From: Actinoplanes sp. TFC3
Lineage (GTDB): Bacteria; Actinomycetota; Actinomycetes; Mycobacteriales; Micromonosporaceae
DNA length: 64,000 bases
Direction: 5' to 3'
Assembly (NCBI RefSeq): GCF_001553785.1
Contig: NZ_LOJP01000001.1
Location: 2,560,343-2,624,342 of the forward strand
Below the pieces are notes generated by a model. It was not told the DNA's origin. It searched no databases and saw only the letters and a program-made list of their open reading frames with translations. Both the position numbers and the translations under genes were made by a program. This document shows, one piece after another, positions 7,938-16,083 of the stretch (positions within the stretch are counted from its first letter, which is position 1; each line of letters opens with the position of its first letter).

Positions 7938-9119
7938 ATGACTCAAGCACATGCCATTGTTTCCGGTGCCAGCATCGCCGGGCTGTCCGCCGCCTTCTGG
8001 CTGCGTCGCACCGGCTGGGACGTGACCGTCATCGAACGCGCGCCGAACTTTCGCGACGGCGGTCAGAACGTCGACGTGCGCGGCGTCGCCCGCGACGTGC
8101 TGACCCGCATGGGGCTGTTCGATGCGATCAAGGCCCAGAACACCACCGAGACAGGCACTGTCCTGGTGACCGCGACCGGCGACGTGCGCGCCGAGCTGCC
8201 CTCGCAGGGCCCGGACGGCGCGACGGCCGAGCTGGAGGTGCTGCGCGGCGACTTCGCCCGCACGATTCTGGACAACCTGCCCGAGGGCGTCGACATCCGC
8301 TACGGCGACACCATCGACGAGGTGACCGACGGTCCCGCCGACCTCGCCGTCACCACCTCATCCGGCCTGACCCTGCGCGCCGACCTGCTCGTCATCGCCG
8401 AGGGAGTGCGCTCGGCGACCCGGGACCGGCTGTTCGGCTCGGCGGTCGAGCGCCGCGAGCTGGGCATCACCATGGTGTTCGGCACCATCCCCCGCACGCC
8501 GAGCGACGACGACCGGTGGCGCTGGTACAACACCGTCGGCGGGCGTCAGATCCATCTGCGGCCGGACAACCACGGCACCACCCGCGCGATCCTGTCGTAC
8601 GCCCGCAGCGAGGATCTCACCAGCCTCGACCGATCCGACGCCCTGGCCCGGGTCCGGGCCCGATACGCCGGCGCGGGCTGGGAGGCGCCGCGGATCCTGG
8701 ACGCCTTCGACACCTCCGACGACGTCTACATCGACCATCTCACCCAGATCCGCATGAACGCCTGGCACCGCGGCCGGGTGGTGCTGGCCGGCGATGCCGG
8801 GTGGTGCGTCACCCCCATGGGCGGCGGCGGTGCGTCCCTCGCGCTCACCAGCGGGTACGTCCTCGCCGCCTACCTCACGCAGCAGCCCGGGGACCGGCGC
8901 GCGGCGCTCAGCGCGTACGAGAAATGGATGCGGCCCCTCGTCGATGACGTGCAGAAGCTGCCCCCGGGGCTGGAGTATTTCGCCTACCCGCAGACGCGCT
9001 TCGGGCTGGGCGTGCGCGCCCTGGCCGACAAGGTGCTGACCTCGCCGCTGTTCGCCCCGGTCGCGGCCAGGCTCACCGAGGTCGCCAGCACCGACCGCGC
9101 CCTCCCGGAACTCGAGTAG
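7938..9119 (+). CDS. FAD-dependent monooxygenase (PHBH-type fold)
   Basis: 393 residues from ATG 7938, with GGGGAG upstream. The Rossmann FAD motif 'IVSGASIAGLSAAFWLRRTGWDVTVIERA' is at ~8-36, with the first Gly of GxGxxG replaced by Ser, as in many tetracycline-hydroxylase-like enzymes. 'LRGDFARTIL' (~100) is the conserved Arg region, and 'VVLAGDAGWCVTPMGGGGASLALTSGYVLA' (~280-308) is the GD motif that binds the FAD ribityl chain. Such enzymes hydroxylate aromatic or polyketide substrates using NAD(P)H and O2, or inactivate antibiotics. Divergence from a MarR gene suggests it is induced by its substrate. A GTG 24 bases upstream is a less likely start. Confidence 0.85.
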   Translation: MTQAHAIVSGASIAGLSAAFWLRRTGWDVTVIERAPNFRDGGQNVDVRGVARDVLTRMGLFDAIKAQNTTETGTVLVTATGDVRAELPSQGPDGATAELEVLRGDFARTILDNLPEGVDIRYGDTIDEVTDGPADLAVTTSSGLTLRADLLVIAEGVRSATRDRLFGSAVERRELGITMVFGTIPRTPSDDDRWRWYNTVGGRQIHLRPDNHGTTRAILSYARSEDLTSLDRSDALARVRARYAGAGWEAPRILDAFDTSDDVYIDHLTQIRMNAWHRGRVVLAGDAGWCVTPMGGGGASLALTSGYVLAAYLTQQPGDRRAALSAYEKWMRPLVDDVQKLPPGLEYFAYPQTRFGLGVRALADKVLTSPLFAPVAARLTEVASTDRALPELE

Positions 9120-9210
9120 GACGCGCTGAGCGCCGGGCGTGCGATCACGGCGGGCGTTAGGAAGCCAGGGGTGCGGGTAGCCAGCGGCGATCAGCGATCG
9201 GAGGACATCC

Positions 9211-10353
9211 ATGAAAGCCGTCGTCTACCAGGGTCCGCGCGAGGTTACCGTCACGGAGGTGGCGGATCCGGTGATCCAGTTCCCGAGCGACGCGATCGTA
9301 CGGGTCACCACCACCAACATCTGCGGCTCCGACCTGCACATGTACGAGGGCCGCACGTCGGTTGAGCAGGGCAAGATCCTCGGCCACGAGAACATGGGCA
9401 TCGTCGAGGCGGTCGGCGACGCCGTCAGCAGGATCAAGGTCGGCGACCGGGTGTCGGTGCCCTTCAACATCGCGTGCGGCACCTGCCGCAACTGCCTGAC
9501 CGGGTGGACCAGCTTCTGCCTGCGGACCAACCCGGCCGAGGGCATGGACGGCGCCGCGTACGGCTACGCCAACATGGGTCCGTACGAGGGCGGTCAGGCC
9601 GAACTGCTCCGCGTGCCGTACGCGGACTTCAACCTGCTTGAGCTGCCGCCGGGCGGGGAGCACGAGAACGACTTCACGATGCTGTCGGACATCTTCCCGA
9701 CCGGCTGGCACGGCACCGAGCTGGCCGGTCTGCAGCCCGGGGACCGGGTAGCCGTTTTCGGCGCCGGACCGGTGGGCCTGATGGCCGCCCACAGCGCGAT
9801 GATCCGGGGTGCGTCCCAGGTGTTCGTGGTCGACAAGGAGCGGGACCGGTTGGACCTGGCCGGCAAGATCGGCGCGACGCCGGTGGACTTCTCGGCGGGT
9901 GATCCGGTCGAGCAGATCATGGATGTCACCAGCGGGCGCGGAACCGACTGCGGGGTCGAGGCTGTCGGTTACCAGGCGCACGACCCATCCGGTCAGGAAC
10001 ACCCCGAACTGGTGCTCGACAATCTGGTCAAGGTGGTCCGCTCCACCGGCGGCATCGGTGTGGTCGGGGTGTACATGCCGCAGGATCCCGGCGCCGCGAC
10101 GGAGCAAGCCCAGCAGGGCCGGATCGCCTTCGACTACGGCACCTTCTTCAGCAAGGGCCAGCGGATGGGCACCGGCCAGTGCCCGGTGATGCGCTACAAC
10201 CGCCACCTGCGCGACCTGATCATCACCGGGCGCGCCCAGCCGTCGTTCCTGGTGTCCCACGAGTTGCCGCTGACCGAGGCGGCCGAGGGCTACCAGCACT
10301 TCGACAGCCGCGACGCCGGCTGGACCAAGGTGCTTCTGCGCCCCGCGGCCTGA
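9211..10353 (+). CDS. fdhA: zinc-dependent alcohol dehydrogenase, glutathione-independent formaldehyde dehydrogenase type
   Basis: 380 residues; GGAGG lies 7 bases before ATG 9211. The MDR fold is clear: catalytic zinc ligands in 'NICGSDLHMYEG' (Cys ~35) and 'GHENMG' (~60), the four-Cys structural zinc site 'CGTCRNCLTGWTSFC' (~90-104), and the NAD motif 'VAVFGAGPVGLMAAHSA'. The insertion around 'FPTGWHGTELAGL' and the 'GRGTDCGVEAVGYQAHD' segment are characteristic of formaldehyde-dismutase/formaldehyde dehydrogenase-type MDR enzymes, which oxidise formaldehyde without glutathione. Substrate preference cannot be proven here. It is a single-gene unit with a strong terminator 10 bases after its stop. 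Confidence 0.8.
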   Translation: MKAVVYQGPREVTVTEVADPVIQFPSDAIVRVTTTNICGSDLHMYEGRTSVEQGKILGHENMGIVEAVGDAVSRIKVGDRVSVPFNIACGTCRNCLTGWTSFCLRTNPAEGMDGAAYGYANMGPYEGGQAELLRVPYADFNLLELPPGGEHENDFTMLSDIFPTGWHGTELAGLQPGDRVAVFGAGPVGLMAAHSAMIRGASQVFVVDKERDRLDLAGKIGATPVDFSAGDPVEQIMDVTSGRGTDCGVEAVGYQAHDPSGQEHPELVLDNLVKVVRSTGGIGVVGVYMPQDPGAATEQAQQGRIAFDYGTFFSKGQRMGTGQCPVMRYNRHLRDLIITGRAQPSFLVSHELPLTEAAEGYQHFDSRDAGWTKVLLRPAA

Positions 10354-10362
10354 GCCGGCAGA

Positions 10363-10388
10363 GCCCGCCCGGCGCCGGCCGGGCGGGC
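10363..10388 (+). terminator. GC-rich hairpin terminator after fdhA-like gene
   Basis: A perfect 11-bp inverted repeat: GCCCGCCCGGC at 10363-10373 and its complement at 10378-10388, with a 4-base loop. It lies 10 bases after the dehydrogenase stop. There is no U-tract, as is common for high-GC actinobacterial terminators. Confidence 0.7.
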
Positions 10389-10454
10389 CTCGGCTGCTGC
10401 CCGGCCGGCGGCCCTCGTGCATCCGGCGGTCAGCGGTGCTGAATCATCAACGGC

Positions 10455-10754
10455 ATGGCTGTTCTGGTTGAGATCCACTTCCCGATGACCGGCGACGACG
10501 AGTGGATCGATGACGTCGGCGACTTCATGATCGACCTGGAGGACGAGGTGGGGCTGGAGGAATTCGACGACGGCGAGGAGTCCGGCGACACGTACATCTT
10601 CTTCATCGCCGGGGCCAACGAGCGCACCCTGCTGAGAGCGGCCTCGCGGGTGGCCACCCGCGAGGGAGTGCCGGCGGGCGCCTTCGCCATGGTGACCGAC
10701 ACCAACGCGCCCCGCGTCGGGATGGGCCGCCGGGTGGAGCTCCCCGTGCGCTGA
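10455..10754 (+). CDS. hypothetical protein (99 aa)
   Basis: 99 residues from ATG 10455. It has no signal or membrane segment. The first half is strongly acidic (a run of Asp/Glu around residues 13-42, including 'GDDEWIDDVGDFMIDLEDE'), and the second half contains 'RAASRVATREGVPAGAFAMVTD'. The beta-alpha-beta look suggests a small ferredoxin-like or ACT-like fold, but I recognise no family. It stands alone between a terminator and a convergent secreted-protein gene; coding potential is good because third-position GC is high throughout. Confidence 0.65.
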   Translation: MAVLVEIHFPMTGDDEWIDDVGDFMIDLEDEVGLEEFDDGEESGDTYIFFIAGANERTLLRAASRVATREGVPAGAFAMVTDTNAPRVGMGRRVELPVR

Positions 10755-10833
10755 CAACGGGGTCATGAACAGGTGCGCGCTGGTCCGGCAGATGGCGGCG
10801 CGCACGAGCCTCGAAGTGCTCGTGCGCCCCTGA

Positions 10834-11073
10834 TCACGCCACCCAGAGTTCATACAGACCCGGACCGGTCGCGCCGGCCGGTGTGACGGTGTTGCAGTAG
10901 TACTGCGCCCACTGGTGGTTCTGCTGGCCGTAGTAGCCGATTCCGGCGCACTGGTCGGGATGGCCGTACCGGCCCTGCAGGGTGTATCCGCTGGCGGCCT
11001 CGGCCGCGGTGGAGATGGAGAGCATGGCGCCGAGAGCTGCGGTGGTCAGTGCGATTCCGGTGATCAGCTTCAT
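10834..11073 (-). CDS. small secreted Cys-containing protein (79 aa)
   Basis: 79 residues with a classical Sec signal: 'MKLITGIALTTAALGAMLSISTAAEA' with cleavage after Ala ~26, leaving a ~53-residue mature peptide rich in Gly, Tyr, Gln and aromatic residues. It has two Cys (in 'DQCAG' and 'YYCNT') that could form one disulfide. No lipobox or sorting signal, so it should be released. I do not recognise the family; similar small secreted peptides are common in Micromonosporaceae. No Shine-Dalgarno is visible; the promoter elements suggest a leaderless mRNA. Confidence 0.7.
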   Translation of the reverse strand: MKLITGIALTTAALGAMLSISTAAEAASGYTLQGRYGHPDQCAGIGYYGQQNHQWAQYYCNTVTPAGATGPGLYELWVA

Positions 11074-11080
11074 ATAGGAA

Positions 11081-11109
11081 AGTTAACTAATTGGGTTGGG
11101 ACGGGACAA
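11081..11109 (-). promoter_or_regulatory. candidate promoter giving a leaderless transcript
   Basis: On the minus strand, TTGTCC (11104-11109) and TTAACT (11081-11086) are separated by exactly 17 bases and match housekeeping -35 and -10 elements. Transcription would begin about 7 bases after the -10, at the ATG (11073) of the small secreted protein. No ribosome binding site precedes that ATG, which fits a leaderless mRNA. Confidence 0.5.
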
Positions 11110-11113
11110 GGGT

Positions 11114-11587
11114 GTAGGCCGGTACGCGAAGTTGAGGACAAGTCGCAGATGACCGAGAAACGTCTTCGATGCGGCCGGCGTGGCCGCCACCTGAAGGGAT
11201 GCGCCTGCCACGGGGCCACTTCGCCCAGGGTGGCTCGTCAGCGGGAAGGCTTTGAGCCGGGGCCTACGCCAAGGAACGGGGTGAGGCGTCGAGTCACTCC
11301 GCTCAGACGTGCGTACTCTCCGTTAATGGTTTCCGTCCTTAACGGGTGGGGGCAAGCGTGACTTCTGAGCCTGTTGACGCGTCATTGCCGCAGGTAATGA
11401 CCGAAAGGCGAAAGAGTGCCGCCGAGTGACCTGCGCGCAACTGCCGTTCCGGTCGGCTACTCCATGTAGTCGGATGGTGCAGCCGGTGCCGGTGAAATGC
11501 GGTAATAGGCGCTCAGCCGCTTCACAGGCAGGCAGCCACGCCCGCTGTAACCGGTAGCAGTGTCCCCACCCGCCAGGAGGCTCCCCC
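11114..11587. other. 474-base non-coding region, possible long 5' leader
   Basis: No convincing gene on either strand. The part from ~11390 to 11560 contains several GC-rich segments that could pair (for example around GCAGCCGGTGCCGGTG and CGCTCAGCCGCTTCAC) and lies just upstream of the secreted peptidase gene, so it may be a structured untranslated leader. I could not match it to the cobalamin, TPP or ydaO-type riboswitch cores I know. A strong AGGAGG precedes the peptidase ATG. Confidence 0.3.
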
Positions 11588-13372
11588 ATGTCGTTCCCAG
11601 CTCGCCTGCTTGGCGCTGGAGTAAGCGGATTGTTGCTCGCCGGCGCCGCGGTCACCCCGGTCCTGGCTACTTCCCCGGCCGCCGCTCCCGTCGCGATCGC
11701 CCCGGCGGCGGATGCGACCAGCGCGCAGGAGGCCGCCCGCGTCGACCGTGTGCAGGCCCCCGAGCTCGCATGGTATTCCTGCTACGGCAACGCACAGTGC
11801 GCCACCGCACGGCTGCCGTTGGACTACGACGAGCCCGACGGGGCGTCGGTGGAGATCGCGCTGCTTCGCGTCAAGGCGCGCAAACCCGCCCAGCGGATCG
11901 GCAGTCTGTTCGTCAACCCCGGCGGTCCGGGCGGATCCGGCACCGAGATGGCCGAAATGGCTCCCGCCTTCCTCAGCACCGCCGTGCTGGACCGCTTCGA
12001 CGTCATCGGCTTCGACCCGCGTGGGGTAGGAGCCAGCGACAACGTCAAGTGCTTCGGCTCGACGCGTGAGCTGATGCTGGCGCAGAAACAGCTCAACAAG
12101 TTCTTCCCGTACGGCGCCAAGGAAGAAGCCGCCTACACCAAGGCGGCCCGTGCGCTGGGCCGTGGCTGCTCCACCACCGGCGCCGCACTCGCCGGCGCGA
12201 TGTCGACCGCAGAGGTCGCCCGAGACATGGACGTGCTGCGCCGCGCTGTCGGTGACAAGAAGCTGACCTACCTCGGGTTCAGCTATGGCACGCTGCTCGG
12301 TCAGTACTACGCCAACATGTTCCCCGACCGGGTACGCGCGCTGGCCCTCGACGGTGTCATCAACCCGAAGTCGTGGACCGGTGTCCCGGCCGACCAGGGT
12401 TCGTTGCAGGACAGCCGCCTGCGCTCCGCCGACGCGGCGTACCGCGCCCTGCGCGTCCTGCTGACCCGCTGCGACCGCGCCGGCGCCAAGCGCTGCGTCT
12501 TCTCCGCCGGTGACCCGCAACGGCACTTCGCCGCGATCGCTCGCAAGCTGCGGGCCAAGCCGCTGGACATCGGCCGCTCCGAGGCCGGCGGAGCGCTGCG
12601 CTTGACCTATGCCGACTTCGTCGGGATCACCCTCACCGGCTTGTACTTCCCCGACGCCGGAGACTTCGTCACCCAGTTCGCCGCCTCCGTCGAGACGCTG
12701 CTCGCCGTCCCCAGCGGCAAGACCGGCAAGCAGCGGTCCACCGCGCAGGCCACGCTGCGCTCCCAGATGTCGCGGGTACGCCCAACAGCGCGCGACTTCC
12801 CGTACGACAATGTGATCGACGCCTTCAGCGGGGTCACCTGCACCGACGCCAGCCACCCCCGCGACACCGCCCAGTGGCCGGCGTTGACCGCCGCGGAGGA
12901 CAAGCGCGCCCCCTACTTCGGGCGTGCCTGGGGCTGGGGCACCGTGTTCTGCGCCGGCAAGACGTGGACCGTGCAGGACGAGGACGCCTACCGCGGCCCG
13001 TTCACCCGCCGCACCAGCGCTCCCGTGCTGTTCGTGGGCAACGACTTCGACCCGGCCACCAGCTACCGCCAGGCGGTGTCCGCGGCCAAGCTGCTGCCCG
13101 GCAGCCGCCTGCTGTCCAGCGACAACTGGGGTCACACCGCGTACGGCACCTCCGCCTGCGTCACCTCCGCCGTCGACCGGTACCTGCTGCGGGGTGCGCT
13201 GCCCGCGGCCGGCACCGTCTGCCACTCGGTGAGCCAGCCCTTCACCGGCCGCTCCGGGGGATCTCTGCTCAGCACCGGCGCATCGGTTCAGGCGGCACCG
13301 GCCGAGGCCCAGCAACTGCCGCCGGTGGCCGGCCCGTACCTGCGCTCGGGGCTGCTGCGCCGCAGCCGGTGA
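11588..13372 (+). CDS. secreted tripeptidyl aminopeptidase (alpha/beta hydrolase, SlpE-like)
   Basis: 594 residues; AGGAGG stands 8 bases before the ATG. A Sec signal covers ~1-33. The oxyanion segment 'LFVNPGGPGGSG' (~108-118), the nucleophile elbow 'GFSYGT' (Ser232), the acid in 'VGNDFDPATSY' (Asp488) and the His in 'NWGHTAYG' (His516) make a complete catalytic triad. The C-terminal TAP-like domain has Cys pairs expected of an exported protein. Family members (Streptomyces Tap/SlpD/SlpE) cut tripeptides from the N-termini of secreted proteins or peptides. The enzyme stands alone, with a perfect hairpin terminator 13 bases after the stop. A 474-base leader region precedes it. Confidence 0.9.
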   Translation: MSFPARLLGAGVSGLLLAGAAVTPVLATSPAAAPVAIAPAADATSAQEAARVDRVQAPELAWYSCYGNAQCATARLPLDYDEPDGASVEIALLRVKARKPAQRIGSLFVNPGGPGGSGTEMAEMAPAFLSTAVLDRFDVIGFDPRGVGASDNVKCFGSTRELMLAQKQLNKFFPYGAKEEAAYTKAARALGRGCSTTGAALAGAMSTAEVARDMDVLRRAVGDKKLTYLGFSYGTLLGQYYANMFPDRVRALALDGVINPKSWTGVPADQGSLQDSRLRSADAAYRALRVLLTRCDRAGAKRCVFSAGDPQRHFAAIARKLRAKPLDIGRSEAGGALRLTYADFVGITLTGLYFPDAGDFVTQFAASVETLLAVPSGKTGKQRSTAQATLRSQMSRVRPTARDFPYDNVIDAFSGVTCTDASHPRDTAQWPALTAAEDKRAPYFGRAWGWGTVFCAGKTWTVQDEDAYRGPFTRRTSAPVLFVGNDFDPATSYRQAVSAAKLLPGSRLLSSDNWGHTAYGTSACVTSAVDRYLLRGALPAAGTVCHSVSQPFTGRSGGSLLSTGASVQAAPAEAQQLPPVAGPYLRSGLLRRSR

Positions 13373-13385
13373 GCCGCGCCCGCTG

Positions 13386-13420
13386 ATCTCGCCTCAGCCG
13401 TGTACCGGCTGAGGCGAGAT
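13386..13420. terminator. strong hairpin terminator
   Basis: A perfect 15-bp inverted repeat (ATCTCGCCTCAGCCG at 13386-13400 and its complement at 13406-13420) with a 5-base loop, between the peptidase stop and the start of the pcaF operon. It should end peptidase transcription. No U-tract follows. Confidence 0.85.
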
Positions 13421-13463
13421 GCAGCATTGGATTCCGGGCGGGCGGCGGCCGTACGGTCGGGGG

Positions 13464-14645
13464 ATGACTTCCGCGTTTCTCTATGCAGCAGCCCGGACGC
13501 CGTTCGGCCGCTTCGGCGGTGCCCTGGCCGAGATCCGCCCGGACGACCTCGCCGCCACCGCCCTGCGCGGGGTGCTGAACAAGGCGCCCGGGCTGGACCC
13601 GGCGGCGATCGGCGACGTGTACTGGGGGTGCGCCAACCAGGCCGGTGAGGACAACCGCAACGTGGGCCGGATGGCCGTGCTGCTGGCCGGGCTGCCGGTC
13701 ACGGTGCCCGCCAGCACCATCAACCGGCTCTGCGGGTCCTCGCTGGACGCCGCGATGATGGCCTCCCGCACGATCGAATCCGGCGACGCCGCGGTGGTGG
13801 TGGCCGGCGGCGTGGAGTCGATGACCCGGGCGCCGTGGGTGCTGCCCAAGCCGTCGCGGGCGTTCCCGCCCGGCGATGTCACGGCGGTGTCCACCACGCT
13901 GGGCTGGCGGCTGGTCAACGAGGGCATGCCGCGGGAGTGGACGGTGTCGCTGGGCGAGGCCAACGAGATGCTGGGGGAGAAGTTCGCGATCTCGCGGCAG
14001 CGTCAGGACGAGTTCGCTGCCCGCTCACACCGGCTGGCCGGCGCCGCCTGGACCGCCGGCTTCTACGACGATCTCGTGGTGGCGGTGCCCGGCGTCGACC
14101 TGACCCGCGACGAGGGCATCCGTCCCGGGTCGACGCCGGAGAAGCTGGCCGGTCTCAAGCCCTCGTTCCGCCTCGGCGGCACGATCACCGCGGGCAACGC
14201 CTCCCCGCTCAACGACGGCGCGTCGGCGCTGCTGCTGGGCTCGGAGGCCGCCGCTCAAGCGATCGGATCGGCGCCGCTGGCCCGCATCGCCGGGCGCGGC
14301 ACCAGCGCGGTCGAGCCGCCGATGTTCGGCTACGCCCCGGTCGAGGCGGCCGATCGGGCGCTGACCCGCGCCGGCATCACCTGGGCGGACGTGGCGGCCG
14401 TGGAGCTCAACGAGGCGTTCGCGGTGCAGTCGCTGGCCTGCGTCGACGCGTGGGGCATCGACCCGGGCATCGTCAACGCCAAGGGCGGCGCGATCGCCCT
14501 CGGACATCCGCTCGGCGCGTCCGGCGCCCGCATCCTGGGCACCCTGGCCGGGCGGTTGCGTGAATCCGGCGACCGCTACGGCGTCGCTGCGATCTGCATC
14601 GGCGTCGGCCAGGCCCTCGCCGTGGTGCTGGAAAACCTGCTATGA
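13464..14645 (+). CDS. pcaF: beta-ketoadipyl-CoA thiolase
   Basis: 393 residues from ATG 13464. Thiolase hallmarks are the acylated Cys in 'INRLCGSSLDA' (~90-100), 'GGVESMTRAPW', 'NGASPLNDGASALLL'-like nucleophile loop ('AGNASPLNDGA'), 'ELNEAFAVQSLA', 'KGGAIALGHPLGASGARI' (catalytic His) and the C-terminal 'AAICIGVGQALAVVLE' (catalytic Cys). The segment 'YWGCANQAGEDNRNVGRMA' is typical of PcaF/PaaJ-type thiolases, which split beta-ketoadipyl-CoA into succinyl-CoA and acetyl-CoA. It is coupled by ATGA to the CoA-transferase subunit genes, completing the last two steps of the beta-ketoadipate pathway. A general acetyl-CoA acetyltransferase role is the alternative. Confidence 0.85.
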   Translation: MTSAFLYAAARTPFGRFGGALAEIRPDDLAATALRGVLNKAPGLDPAAIGDVYWGCANQAGEDNRNVGRMAVLLAGLPVTVPASTINRLCGSSLDAAMMASRTIESGDAAVVVAGGVESMTRAPWVLPKPSRAFPPGDVTAVSTTLGWRLVNEGMPREWTVSLGEANEMLGEKFAISRQRQDEFAARSHRLAGAAWTAGFYDDLVVAVPGVDLTRDEGIRPGSTPEKLAGLKPSFRLGGTITAGNASPLNDGASALLLGSEAAAQAIGSAPLARIAGRGTSAVEPPMFGYAPVEAADRALTRAGITWADVAAVELNEAFAVQSLACVDAWGIDPGIVNAKGGAIALGHPLGASGARILGTLAGRLRESGDRYGVAAICIGVGQALAVVLENLL

Positions 14646-15301
14646 GCGTGACGATCTGCGACACCGCGGCCCAGGCCGTGGCCGGGGTGAGCGACGGCTC
14701 GACCGTGCTGGTCGGCGGCTTCGGGCTGGCCGGCATGCCGGTGCAACTGATCGAGGCACTCATCGAGCAAGGCGCCACCGGGCTGACGGTGGTGTCGAAC
14801 AACGCCGGCAACGGCGACACCGGCCTGGCCGCCCTGCTGGCCCAGGGACGCGTCCGCAAGGTCATGTGTTCGTTTCCGCGCCAGGCCGACTCGTACATCT
14901 TCGACGATCTGTACCGCTCGGGCCGCATCGAGCTGGAGGTGATCCCGCAGGGCACGCTCGCCGAGCGCATCCGAGCCGGCGGCGCGGGCATCGGCGCGTT
15001 CTACTCACCCACCGGGGTCGGCACCCCGCTCGCGCAGGGCCGCGAAACCCGCGAGCTCGACGGGCGCACCTACGTGCTGGAATACCCGATCACAGGCGAC
15101 GTGGCGCTGATCGGCGCGCACCGCTCGGACCGCCTGGGCAACCTGGTCTACCGCAAGACCGCCCGCAACTTCGGCCCGGTCATGGCGACCGCCGCCGCCC
15201 TGGTGGCCGCCCAGGTCAGCGAGGTTGTCGCAACCGGCGCGCTGGATCCCGAGGCTGTGGTGACGCCGGGCATCTACGTCGATCGGGTGGTGGCGGTGTG
15301 A
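14642..15301 (+). CDS. pcaI: 3-oxoadipate CoA-transferase subunit A
   Basis: 219 residues starting at the ATGA overlap with pcaF. Class I CoA-transferase alpha subunit motifs: 'GSTVLVGGFGLAGMPVQLIEAL' (~20-40), 'SNNAGNGDTGLAALLAQGRVRKV', and 'ITGDVALIGAHRSDRLGNLVYRKTARNFGPVMA' (~150-180). It pairs with the next gene to move CoA from succinyl-CoA onto 3-oxoadipate, feeding the thiolase. The same fold serves acetoacetate:succinyl-CoA transferases; the adjacent PcaF-type thiolase favours the 3-oxoadipate assignment. The stop overlaps the GTG start of subunit B. No other protocatechuate-pathway genes are in the window. Confidence 0.8.
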   Translation: MSVTICDTAAQAVAGVSDGSTVLVGGFGLAGMPVQLIEALIEQGATGLTVVSNNAGNGDTGLAALLAQGRVRKVMCSFPRQADSYIFDDLYRSGRIELEVIPQGTLAERIRAGGAGIGAFYSPTGVGTPLAQGRETRELDGRTYVLEYPITGDVALIGAHRSDRLGNLVYRKTARNFGPVMATAAALVAAQVSEVVATGALDPEAVVTPGIYVDRVVAV

Positions 15302-15924
15302 GCCTGGACAAGCACCAGATGGCGGCACTGGTGGCCCGCGACATCCCGGCCGGCGCGTACGTCAACCTCGGCATCGGCCAGCCCACGCTGGTCGCCGACC
15401 ACCTGGCGCCGGACTCGGGTGTGGTGCTGCACACCGAGAACGGCATGCTCAGCATGGGCCCGGCCGCCCCTGGCGACGCTGCTGATCCGGATCTGATCAA
15501 CGCGGGGAAGGTTCCGGTGACCGAGCTGCCGGGTGCTGCCTATTTCCACCACGCCGACTCGTTCGCCATGATGCGCGGCGGGCACCTCGACGTGTGCGTG
15601 CTCGGCGCCTTCCAGGTCTCTGTGACCGGCGACCTGGCCAATTGGCACACCGGCGACCCCGACGCGATCCCGGCCGTGGGCGGGGCCATGGACCTGGCCA
15701 TCGGCGCGAAAAGCGTCTACGTGATGATGACGCTGTTCGCCCGCGACGGCAGCCCCAAGCTGGTGCCTGCCTGCACGTATCCGCTGACCGGGGTGGGCTG
15801 CGTCGACCGCGTCTACACCGACCTGGCCACCTTCACGATCACCGGCGACGCGGTGATCGTCCGGGAAACCTTCGGCATCTCCGTCGGCGAGCTCAGCGAC
15901 CGGCTGGCGCTGCCGCTGCGGTAA
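15298..15924 (+). CDS. pcaJ: 3-oxoadipate CoA-transferase subunit B
   Basis: 208 residues from GTG 15298, which overlaps the pcaI stop (GTGTGA). The beta-subunit signature 'GAYVNLGIGQPTLVADHL' and the catalytic Glu in 'LHTENGMLSMGP' (~Glu46, which forms the glutamyl-CoA intermediate) are both present. The C-terminal 'VPACTYPLTGVGCVDRVYTDLA' is typical of the family. Forms a heterotetramer with subunit A in the cytosol. Last gene of the pcaFIJ operon; 159 bases of non-coding sequence follow. Confidence 0.85.
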   Translation: MSLDKHQMAALVARDIPAGAYVNLGIGQPTLVADHLAPDSGVVLHTENGMLSMGPAAPGDAADPDLINAGKVPVTELPGAAYFHHADSFAMMRGGHLDVCVLGAFQVSVTGDLANWHTGDPDAIPAVGGAMDLAIGAKSVYVMMTLFARDGSPKLVPACTYPLTGVGCVDRVYTDLATFTITGDAVIVRETFGISVGELSDRLALPLR

Positions 15925-16083
15925 GGCCGAAGCGGTCACGCGCGGCATCAACCTCGAGGCAGTGTGCGATCGATGGTGGCCGTCCTGACGGGTCACGGGG
16001 GTGGGGCTGGGGCTCGGCGCGCTGCCCCCGGCGTCCGGTGCGGCTATGGCGTGGCCGCGGGCCGCGCCGGGTAGCCTGCCCGC

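Noticed and set aside
11380..11587. Possible known riboswitch upstream of the peptidase gene
   Set aside because: I could not match it to the conserved cores of cobalamin, TPP, SAM or c-di-AMP riboswitches; it is reported only as a possible structured leader.
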